A DNA stretch of 64,000 nt from the NCBI GenBank assembly GCA_004764695.1, contig SMSO01000031.1, positions 8,866,761-8,930,760 of the forward strand, given 5' to 3'. The position numbers and the translations under genes are program-made. The DNA comes from Schizochytrium sp. TIO01 (taxonomy: Eukaryota; Sar; Bigyra; Thraustochytrida; Thraustochytriidae). The notes below the pieces were generated by a model, which worked only from the letters and a program-made list of their open reading frames with translations, was not told the DNA's origin and ran no database searches. Each line of letters begins with the position of its first letter. Position 1 is the stretch's first letter. Positions 10,817 to 21,500 of the stretch are shown in pieces.

Positions 10817-13800
10817 GTCGGAAGCTTCTCTCTAAAGTGCGCTCCGTGATCATGCATTCTGCTACGAGTACGAACGATCTTTGCAACCCCGTTAATAAGA
10901 TCTCTCATCCACTCAACTATTCATGATACTCGCTGACCAGGACAGCAAGATATACAGGCCGTGGTAACATGTGCTGTACTTAGGGGAGGATACAGCAGCG
11001 AGCACGGTGCATGCGTGTGCGGAGCTGCCTAGATCTGACCTTTATCAAATAGACATCTCTTGTTGCATCGCCAGAAGGAGCTCTGTCGCCGCACTTTTGC
11101 CGCTGCCTGCATTTGCCAATCGTGATAACCCCCTCCTCCCGAGTCCTCAACTTTTCCCAACTCAATCAAATGCCATCATTCCATATTCCCCTGCCGTCAA
11201 AATCTCTACAAACTCGTCTTCTACACGAGTAGGAAAGAGCAGTTAAGCTACGATAGCTAACTTTCCTGCCATCGATCATACTCGCGTTTTGACTACGACG
11301 TCTACGAAAACTACTTACTTGATCTCAAGCAACATCGCTACTGGGCATTCATCCTGCCCTCTCCCCGAGGTGTGTGTTTTTAAACTTTTAACTAAACCCG
11401 TGTCGGTTCTGCATATATATGTCGCTTGCATTAGGACTTTCCCGAACGTTTCTGTTCATGTATTCTATAAGAATTGCCTACTCCTTGTGTCATTTGATGC
11501 TCCTCTAATTTCCAAGAATACGATGTTCTTTCGCCCACCTCCGAATCTCGGTAGTTGATGGTTCTGGTTCTAGTCAATTTCTACTCTTGACTTGACCTTT
11601 CTTTAATAAATAAAATTTAAATTGAGAAGCTTGAATCTAAGTTAGTAAACCATGACTGAAATGAAATAGAGCATTGGGAGCCTGAAGACTTCATGCTCAA
11701 ATTAGCCCCAGAAATATCTTCTCAGTTAGTTTCGTTAGGGCTGCATATTGTTAGACCGTGCAATCGATCCTCTAAATTTGTTTTCGTTTAGTTTGCTAAC
11801 CTTTTAAAAGTTGAAGAACCTTAAATGTCTTCTCCATGAAGGCAAAGAGCTGTATTTAGCCTCTTTACTGACAGATGAGATATCGTCTCCCTCTCAAAAA
11901 CAAAGATGCCGCCACAACCCAATATATACTTGCCTGTATTATTGTTACGCCAAAAACAAATTTCTAAGACTGATATTTCATAACTTCATTTTGCAAAGTG
12001 GAAATTAAATGCAGACGTATTAAGCTTAGGTTGCTCGTTAGTCCCTAAGTTAGCTTGTTATTTAGAATCACTACTACACAAAAGAGGCAAAATTGAGTAC
12101 CATTTAACATCTGGTTAGCTTCGCATTCGTACAACGGCTTCAAAAAACAAAGCTGAGATAGACAATATGCAAACAAGATTCTGCAAGAGCTTGGAGTGGG
12201 AGAAGACACCGTGTTCGTTTACAAGAGCTCAGGACGACAGTCAATTCACAAATTATGTGCCAGGTTTTGTTACAGTTATAATTATAAGACTAGAGATGAA
12301 TTCGATTAGGTATGGACCAGCAATTTAACAAATAAGAACAAAGTTATCACAGCTTCCGTGTGTTCAATACATGTTTGAAGCCTTACTAATTTGACCCCTA
12401 TGGGACGAGAACTCGCATAGGATTAGAATTTATTCGACCAGAGAATGATTTAAAGTTAGGATTTGCGATACTGAGAGGTAAAACAGCCACAGCACTATGC
12501 CATGACATCGCAAGGCTTTTAAGGAACACCTTTGTGGCCGTTCAACATGGTGATATGCTAGTTAATATGGCATGCGCTTGTGTCAGGAATCGAAGGGAAT
12601 GAAGCAAGCCTTATGATGAGTTTGCAAGGCAATCCTACAGCAGATTAGAATTGATCCAACTAACTATAGTTACCCAATACAAGTATGAACCCTAGCTTTA
12701 ATAATAACTAGCCACAAGAATCTACGACATTTTTCCTTATCACCTCTCAGCAATCATAACCACGTTTCATTAGAGAGTGGGTGTATATATATATACATGA
12801 CACATACCAAATCTACATAACTCAATTAAATGCGTTAAGAATCAGCCCAAATTGGTATTAATTTACAAGAAGATATTTTTCTCCATCTAAAATTTAAATT
12901 GTTAGGCTTTCCTCAAACTTTTCGAGAGTCTTTTCTTCACTTTGCATTTGAAGTTGATTAGAGCGCAGCATTTTACATGTATTAATTCGCAAGTGCTGAG
13001 GCTAATTTGACTGAGAATATTCATTCACGATAGATACCAAACCTGGTATAATTTCCAAGGCCTTGTGTTTTAAACATGAAAGGATTTAAACTTTCTGTGT
13101 GTTGCTGATTTTTTCAAAATGCAACAGGCAATTGAAACACGTAAATAAAGAACATACTATTATTATATCTTGAAGACAACTGGTACATTATTGATGGATA
13201 TAGGATGTCATTTTGGTGCCGACGGCATATCTCTTTATTTTAGACCTGCATAAATACAAAGTTTGCTTCAACTTATACTGTGTTGTCCAAGTTTGTGTAA
13301 ACGAGTTAGCGTTTTCATGGTGGCAATGGTGTACCTTTGATAAGACCCAAAATCTTCAAAGGTAGGTCTTGAAGATCCATCTTCTGCCCTTTTACAGCAA
13401 CATGTTTTTCTTTATAGTGCTCAATGAAAGCTTTAATATTGTTGGTAATTTTTAAAAGGGGATTTACAGGTCTCTATGATATCAATTTCTATAGCCCTAC
13501 CCAAACGGGAGCAACTGAACAGTTGATCATCCCACGCTAGTTAATACACAACTTCCTAAACTATAAGGATGTTGATTGATTTCTTCTAACTTTTTTCTTG
13601 CCGGTTTACGCAGAGTTTCAGACCTCTATTACGCCTTTTAATCAAGTTTTAGTACACATTCTTTGCAATAGAAAAGGCACGTCTATATAATCGCTGCTTT
13701 AATATAGTTTTGTGCTAAAGTAGATTTGCTTCTTCAAGACAAAGTTTCGTTGAACATAAAAACTGAAAACTATGTTCGAGTCCCCTCCAATGAGTACTAC

Positions 13801-14308
13801 CTGGAACTCCGCACTTTTAACCTCAATCATAAGCTCAACGATCTTCTTTCCACTTTGTTCTTACTCTGCGCAGAATAACCCCCAGTAATATTATCAGGTC
13901 GTTGAAGTGTGAAACTGCATATATAGAACTGCGCCTCTTCCTAAATACTTTTCAAGGTGTCTGCACGGTCTTGTAAAACGATTAAGCTTTAAATCGTACT
14001 GTTAGTTTTTATTTTTTCTCCAATCACTGTAGATAAGCTCTCATGACTCTTACACATCGTAAGCAAGCATGAATAAATATTTGCATAGAAATCGAATCAA
14101 AATGACAACACCAAGTCCTGCTCCAAGTTGACATGCTGCATCAAAGAAAGCAGATCTAGACAGACGAGTTAGGCTATCGATCCCTTATCTTTAGAAAATT
14201 GGCTCTTTATGATGTGAATAACTTTTCTATACTCACCATCTCTATAAAAGTAGACCAGGGAGGCAATTCCAGCTCCAAGGAAAAGTGCTTACTTAATTGA
14301 TGCTCTCG

Positions 14309-14327
14309 CCCCTCCCCCCCCCCCCCC
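14309..14327. repeat. Poly-C tract (14 consecutive C)
   Basis: A homopolymer of 14 C, preceded by CCCCT. It is isolated in AT-rich DNA and its length is prone to sequencing or assembly error. Confidence 0.9.
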
Positions 14328-15400
14328 CAAAGGGATTGCTCTCTCTGTTAAATTAAATGACTCCTTTCTAATTTTTTTAAATAACAGGTCCTCATATAAC
14401 AGCAGACTACAAGGCTTTTAGAGCCTAGTAATTTGCGGTAGGGCCTATAAAGTTTATATCTTCGCTTTCAATTCAACATTGTGTTTTTGTGGTAGGTATG
14501 CCGTAAGGCATATACTTACAAATGCTTATGAGAAATTATAATACAGAGATCATTTCGGCAGTTCTTCACCCGCTTCGCTAACTGCGGCTCAGCAGCCGCG
14601 TTTCCCATATTACATTATCACTACTGCAAGAAAAAGGTGCTCAAGCCACTCCTTACTTTCTCCATATATACTGATTAATTCCCCAAATACTACGTATGTT
14701 TGATGTGGTAAAGTTCCATCGATAATCAAGTTGCCACACCCATTTTCCGCGGTTCCCATTGTTCTTTGTTTTTTTTAAATCATGTCCGAGCTATTTATAG
14801 TTTTCAACAACTCCTTCCTCTTCACGTTTCCACTATATATTATAATTAATTTCTCTCCATTCCCTGCTTTCACGATTTCGTTTATCGCAGTCACAGCCTT
14901 CTCTGTTATGGTAAAGTAATAATAACAACTACTACTAGAACAGCAAACCATGTAATGACTCTCCTTGTGCCATCTAACGCGAGATCCGTTGAGCTAAATG
15001 GAGCTTAGGGAACCTTTAAGGGGAAACGGTAAGAGGGTGTGCACTAGCGCGGAGGCGTTGAGCCGGTGCCAAATATTATGGAAAAGCATAAGTGAGTAGC
15101 TGGACTCGGGTACGCTACTTGAAGTCAGGCTTGGATTGTAGGTTCTGCAAGGACGAGGGGTGAATGTAATAACAAGAGCCTGAACCACTACGTTGTGGCA
15201 AAGTTTAGGGCGAGCGCTAGACTTCTTGGAGCGCCCAGTGTACAAAGCGGACACACGGGCGACCAAGTTGATCTGGCTGCTACTTGATTGTTGCGTAGCA
15301 GGCAAGCTCTGTTTAAGTTGGAGGCAGTACTTGCAACTGGTGAACAATCGAAAAGGACAACCAAGACTTTAAAAAGGGTTTGCATTACTTTGTTGTGACT

Positions 15401-15469
15401 GCTGGCGCTGCTGGCGCTGCTGGCGCTGCTGGCGCTGCTGGCGCTGCTGGAGCTGCTGGCGCTGGCGCT
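15401..15469. repeat. (GCTGGCGCT)n 9-bp tandem repeat
   Basis: About seven copies of a 9-base unit, the last ones imperfect. All reading frames through it give simple repeats (for example Ala-Gly-Ala on the + strand). The 100-codon frame that contains it (15,380-15,682) has no other recognisable content, and I do not call it a gene. Confidence 0.85.
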
Positions 15470-16152
15470 TCTACTCTCGTACTAGTTCCAAGTTACTTTT
15501 GCGGATTAGCATACGCTATTTCACCTCTTGGCTCCTTCTGGTGTACATCCTCTTCGTTTTGTATACCTGGATTCTTAGTTAGCCATCAGCACCTTGAAGG
15601 CAAGGACTCAATCAACGTGGATAGTCCAACAACGTGCTGCGTGAGAAGACGCCATACACATAGCTGTGGAGATCAAGATTAAGACTCAGTAACTCTAAGA
15701 AACTGGGCTAAAGACAGACTTTGATCTAATCGATCTGCGTAATCTTCGATCAATAGCATCTGAAACCTAGAATCCAGCGATTGGCCTCCGAGCGACAATC
15801 TCGTTGAGCAGCTTAACATTTGAAAGGCCAGCTGGCGTGCCTTGTCTCATACATAAAGGGCGTATAGGATACGCACGCCGGCAGGTAGCTTCTTTTTATT
15901 GATTTCGTTGCAGAGGTAGTGTACACCAGAGAGACACCATCTGAGGTCGATCATCTTGAAGCATTTCATTCTTTCCAGTTCTGTTTATCATTGTACTTCC
16001 AGGCAGAGTAAAACAATAAGGTTTAAGCGCTGCGCAGCAAAGTAACACAACAATTTTTTCGCAGTTTCCTTTGAAATTGCGAATCAACGCCCTAGGGTGC
16101 AGCCATAGACGGCTTTTCCAAAAAGGGCGCAAATCTTGCTTTAGAAAGTATC

Positions 16153-17277
16153 ATGGGGAACTGCCTAGGTAGCTCCGAGTTGGAGCAGGAACGCAGACGC
16201 TTGCTGAAGATGAATGAGCAAGTAGATATGGCACTCGCTCAAGATGCTGAGGCAGAGCAGTCCATTGTCAAAATATTGCTACTGGGAACTGGAAATAGTG
16301 GGAAGAGTACGATTTTAAAACAGTTCAAACTTTTGCACTCAGAGCAGGGTCTTGGCAATAAGTCTGACCATAAAATAACTGTATCCATGAACATTGTCCG
16401 AGGACTTCTTGTCGTGGCGCAAGGCGTGGATGATTTAGAAGAAGTCACTATGTCATTGAAACCTCGAGCTGCGAAACTAGTGGCTCTTCTTCGAGCTAAC
16501 CCAGGTATTAATGTTTGGGATGAGCTGGAAGTGGACAAAAAACCAGAGCAGGTTGCAATGCTTTGCAAAGAGATTTGGAAAGATCCAGCTATGGCTGAAA
16601 CATTGAAGTACGAAGGTAAACTCAGTATGTTGGAGGTGCCGATTGCGTACTTTATGTCACACATCGATCGAATTGCAGAGGCTGATTATACACCAAGCGT
16701 GGACGATATATTACAAGCTCGCGCCCGTACCAGTGGAGTTGTACGAATCGAGTTCGTCATTGACAACACTAAATGTCGGATGCTTGATGTGGGTGGTCAA
16801 AGAAATGAACGAAAGAAGTGGATTTCTCATTTTGATAATGTTACTGCTATCATGTTTTTGGTATCCCTATCTGAGTACGATAAATTCTTGCTTGAAGATT
16901 CTACAGTAAATCGTATGCATGATGCCATGGAAGTGTTTCGAGACATTGTTGAATGCCCATATTTCGAGGAAACCAATATCATCCTGTTCCTAAATAAAAA
17001 GGATCTCTTTGAAGAGAAGATTAAGCAGGTGGACCTTCGTGTCTGTTTCCCAGATTACACTGGCGGTAATGAATACGATGAGGCCGTACATTTTGTTGAG
17101 AGTAAATTTGTGGACATCTTCAAAGCCACGAAGGAGCAGCAAGCTGTAGATTCTATGACGTCGGATATTTATCCTTTTCAGACCATGGCAACAAACACCA
17201 AGAATGTTGAAACAGTGTTTCAACTATCGAAGCATTGCGTATTCAAAGAAAACCTGCGCTCTACCGGCTTAATTTGA
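16153..17277 (+). CDS. Heterotrimeric G-protein alpha subunit
   Basis: GTP-binding switch that couples membrane receptors to effectors at the inner face of the plasma membrane. Length is 374 residues against about 350-380 in the family, with no introns. The N-terminus MGNCLG has Gly2 for myristoylation and Cys4 for palmitoylation. P-loop GTGNSGKST is at 45-53. The helical domain follows. Switch I carries the arginine finger Arg190 and Thr193. Switch II has DVGGQR at 212-217 with catalytic Gln216. NKKD is at 281-284 and TMAT at 344-347 (usual TCAT). Two departures from the family stand out: the P-loop has Asn48 where G-alphas normally have Glu, and the last four residues are TGLI, so the Cys that pertussis toxin modifies in Gi/Go is absent. 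The start is the first ATG of the frame, immediately followed by the acylation signal. The surrounding DNA is AT-rich and codon use is much less biased than in GGC1. Confidence 0.96.
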   Translation: MGNCLGSSELEQERRRLLKMNEQVDMALAQDAEAEQSIVKILLLGTGNSGKSTILKQFKLLHSEQGLGNKSDHKITVSMNIVRGLLVVAQGVDDLEEVTMSLKPRAAKLVALLRANPGINVWDELEVDKKPEQVAMLCKEIWKDPAMAETLKYEGKLSMLEVPIAYFMSHIDRIAEADYTPSVDDILQARARTSGVVRIEFVIDNTKCRMLDVGGQRNERKKWISHFDNVTAIMFLVSLSEYDKFLLEDSTVNRMHDAMEVFRDIVECPYFEETNIILFLNKKDLFEEKIKQVDLRVCFPDYTGGNEYDEAVHFVESKFVDIFKATKEQQAVDSMTSDIYPFQTMATNTKNVETVFQLSKHCVFKENLRSTGLI

Positions 17278-18529
17278 TATGCATGCCAAGGTCTCGCGTT
17301 TGTTTTCCATCTTGCTAACATTACATGTTTTGTTACCTTCTAAGCTATCAGGCCCTCTAAAGGGAAAGAGAAAGGAGAATTAGGTGACCATTGCTTCTTA
17401 TCTAGAAGGCTCAACGCTCCCCTAAAACCGATTCTCTTACCGAACCATGTCTCTGCATTTCAGAAAAGGGATTGTCCAATCATCCTGTTCATTGCCTAAG
17501 GCATTCATTACTTCAGATGATCAGACTTGACCCATGTTTTGCTGGTTTTCTTCTTTTGCGTAAAACTACTCGGAAAAGGAACAGTGGGGAGTTAACCGAC
17601 ATTAGGTTGATCGTCAAATAGCCTTGCTTTTGTTGCGTTCTCCCTCGTTCACCCTCTCTCTCTCTCTGCTGCTACTTGAGAAAATAGAAATAAAATGGTC
17701 GAACCCGGCTCTGCAATCTACTATGCCTCCTCCTTTAACCCGCCTGCCCTTTCCATCCTCTCCTATGTTTACTGTGTGTTTTTTTACTTTTACTTTTACA
17801 TTTCTTTAATCTATTCGATCCTTGGACGATTTCTCATTCCACATATAGAGGATATTCTACGCAGACTTGACCCCTCGATATTACACCGCTAAGTGTAAGC
17901 TTGAGTTTTATTGATGTTCTTCATACCCCCTAAACTTGGAATTTGACAGTACCGACTTAAACTTTCAACCTTGTTTCTTTTTTTCTTCTTTTTTCATGGA
18001 CTACATTGCAACATCTCACAGATATGAAAAAGGAGAGAAAGTATATGAAAAACAATTAAATAAAGTAAAACAGAAAAGGTAAAAAGCGAAAAAATAAATA
18101 TGAAAAACAAAATGAAATAAATACACTACAAATACGAAAAAAAGATATTTACCGAAATGAAGATTGAAAACACGAAAAAGCCTAAACAAAAAGTCTCAGA
18201 GCGGACGATGACTTTGGTTTTTAATCAATTCTTCTTGTTTTATTTAGTTTGTGGGGGTTTGGTTTGTTTTGTGTTTGCATTCGCTTGCATAGTAAATTCT
18301 AATCTTGGGCTTGCGAGGTCAATGGGAGAGCTTGCTGGCGAGCAAGTCATCCCATGGCATGGGATGAAGATCTTCTTGAGCAGGCTTCAATGCCGCACCA
18401 GATAGACCACATGTCTTGCTTGGGCTTGTTTTAGTGTGTTGCTTGAGCAGGCCAGACAGACGAGCCATTTGATCAAAACCCATCATTGACCAGAGCAAGG
18501 GGTTTAACGGGGAAGCAGGGACTGGCGAT
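17278..18529. other. Intergenic between convergent G-alpha and CPS genes
   Basis: About 1.25 kb of AT-rich sequence holding the 3' flanks of two genes that face each other. It includes a short (TC)n run near 17,656-17,669 and an A-rich stretch at 18,020-18,140. Small frames (for example 17,695-17,892 +, hydrophobic, 65 codons) show nothing recognisable. Confidence 0.5.
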
Positions 18530-21500
18530 TTACGGGAGCACGCGCATCATCTCGGGCTTGGTATCCTCGCCGGTCATAGAGGCAGCACGAGCACGGCGGG
18601 AGAGCAGGTTGGTGCCGAGCATACGCTTCTGGACCTGGGAGTTCTTCTCGATGAAGTCAAACTTCTGTCCAGAGCGGCTCGGGCTGCCAGGGTATCCCTG
18701 CTTCTCTGCGCCGGAAGCGCGGAGAAGCTGAGCAGTGGGCTTGCTGTAAGACATGGACTTGGAACCAAGGGCATAAAAGTCTTGAATGGAAAGGCAAGGG
18801 ATCTCCTTGACAGACACCATGGCGCTGATGAGGGTAGAAGCGGCCTTCTCGTTGGTGAGAAGAGAAATTCCGAAGTCCACGGCAGTACGGCGGATGCGGT
18901 ATCCATCAGACTCATCGGGACGGTTCATTACCTCAGGCACGTTGATGACAAGACCAATAGCACCATCAGAAAGAAGATCCTGAATGTTGGGGTGCACGCT
19001 TGAAGACGGCTTGGCGACAGCCTCAATCTCCACGCCATGCTCCTTGAAGTGCTTAGCAGTACCCTCAGTACCGTAGATCTTGTATCCCATCTTCTGCAGA
19101 GAGATGGCATGCGGGGCCAGGGCCTCCTTGGCTTGGCTAGGACCAACAGCGAAGAGGATTCCCTTGGACTTGTCCGGAATCTTGAGACCACTGGAGAGCA
19201 CAGAAAGGAGAAATGCCTCGTGCATGTCCTGGCCGAAGCAAGCAACTTCTCCGGTAGAGCTCATCTCTACACCGAGCGTGGGGTCGGCACCCTGAAGACG
19301 GGTGAACGAGAACTGCGGTGCTTTGACACCAACGTAGTCGAGGTCAAGAAGACGAATGTTGGCCGGAGTCACGGGAAGGCCAACCATAGCGCGGGTAGCA
19401 AGCTCGATGAAGTTGGTCTGGAAGGTCTTGCTGACAAAAGGGAAGGTACGCGATGCGCGAAGGTTCAACTCGAGACAGAGCACGTGGTTATCGCGGCACA
19501 AGAACTGCACGTTGAAAGGACCAGTGATGTTGAGTGCAGCTGCGATGTTACCTGCAATACGCTTGATACGGCGCTGAGTCTCGGTGTAGAGCTTCTGGGC
19601 AGGGAGAACAAGCGTAGCATCACCAGAGTGAACACCAGCGTTCTCGACGTGCTCAGAGATAGCGTAGTTGAGAATGGTACCGTCCTTAGCGACAGCATCG
19701 AGGTCAACCTCCTTGCAGTTAAGCATGAACTTGGACACCACAACAGGGTGCTCAACGGAGACATCAGCAGCATTCTCAAGGAAGTCAGTCAGTTGCTCCT
19801 TGTTCGCAGCCACACGCATGGCAGCTCCACTGAGAACGTAGGAAGGACGCACAATGACGGGGTATCCGACGTCGCAGGCGAACTTGTCTGCAGCCTCAGG
19901 AGTGGTAGCGGAAAACCATGCGGGCTGGTCCACACCGATGGAGTCAAGGAGAGCGGAGAACTTGTTACGGTCCTCAGCGCAGTCGATAGAGCTGGGAGAA
20001 GTGCCGAGAATACGGGCTCCCTGGCGCGAGAGCGGAAGGGCAAGACCCTGCGGGATCTGGCCACCAACACTTACAATAACACCCATGCTCTGCTCGGTCT
20101 CGTACACATCGAGAACGCGCTCGAAGGAGAGCTCCTCGAAGTAAAGGCGGTCAGACTCATCGTAGTCAGTCGACACGGTCTCAGGGTTGTAGTTGATGAC
20201 AATAGCAGGAAGGCCGTTCTTGCGAAGGGTGCGAACACACGAAACGGCACACCAATCAAACTCAACGGAGCTACCAATGCAGTAAGGGCCGTTACCAAGA
20301 ACCATGACTCCGTTATCCTCAAACGAGAGATCGTGCTCGGAAGCGTTGTATGTCATGTAAAGATAGTTGGTCTGGGCAGGGAACTCAGCAGCAAGAGTAT
20401 CGATTTGCTTCACAAACGGGGTGACGCTGAGCTCGTGGATACGGCGACGACGCACAGAGATCTCGTCAGACTTGACAAGCTCAGCAATACGCTTATCAGA
20501 AAATCCGTGGCACTTGAGAGAGCGCATCATGGGTCTCGAGATGGCGTGCGGGCCACCAACCTGGGCAAGCTGCCTTGACATGTCAGTGATGTTCTTGAGC
20601 TTGGCAAGGAACCATCTGTCAATGCGAGTCAAAGCATGGAGACGGTCGACGGTGTATCCATTCTCGAGAGCGCGGGCAACGGCGAAGAGGCGCAGAGAGG
20701 TAGGGTTCTGGAGCTGGCTCTCGAGGTCAGCATCGCCAGTGTAAGAACGAGCGTCCTTTTTATCAAGAGCAGACGAGTCAAAACCGGAGAGAGAAGGGTC
20801 AACCATGCGGACAGCCTTTTGGATGACCTCCTCGAACTTCCTGCCGATGGCCATAACCTCACCAACAGACTTCATCGAAGATCCGAGCGAGTCAGCGACA
20901 CGGTCGAACTTCTTAAGATCCCAACGAGGCACCTTGGCGACGATGTAATCAAGGGCAGGCTCGAAGCATGCAGTGGTAGTCTGGGTAACGGAGTTGCGGA
21001 CCATGACGAGATCCTTTCCAAGAGCAAGCTTGGCGGCAACATATGCGAGAGGGTAGCCGGTAGCCTTGGAAGCGAGAGCGGAAGAGCGGGAGAGACGAGC
21101 ATTGACTTCAATAATGCAGTAGCGCATCGAGGTAGGGTGGAGAGCGTACTGAATGTTACACTCACCAACGACACCAAGGTGGCGAACAACCTTGAGAGCG
21201 GTCTTACGAAGCATGAAGTACTCATCGTTGGAAAGAGTCTGCGAAGGGGCAATGACAATAGAGTCACCGGTGTGGATACCGAGAGGGTCGAAGTTTTCCA
21301 TGTTACACACGGTCACACAGTTGTCCTTGCAATCGCGAACAACTTCGTACTCAACCTCCTTCCATCCGCGGAGATCCTCGTCGATAATAATCTGGTGAGA
21401 TGCAGAGAAGGCCTTCTTACACAAAGGCACAAACTCGTCCATATCTTTAGCGAAACCAGAACCGAGACCACCAAGAGCGAAGGCGGCACGAACCAGAACG

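Larger units (their letters stand above)
10817..16152. other. Intergenic, AT-rich, no supported gene
   Basis: About 5.3 kb between GGC1 and the G-alpha gene. The first 800 bases are presumably the GGC1 3' end and flank. From about 12,010 to 14,990 no frame reaches 60 codons on either strand and the sequence is AT-rich with runs such as TATATA at about 12,784-12,796. No transposase, reverse transcriptase or RNA gene is recognisable. A frame at 14,994-15,347 (-, 117 codons) has no recognisable content. Confidence 0.5.

Noticed and set aside
15380-15682. 100-codon frame with Gly-Ala-Ala repeats
   Set aside because: Generated by a 9-base tandem repeat. The remainder is not protein-like and no homologous domain is visible.
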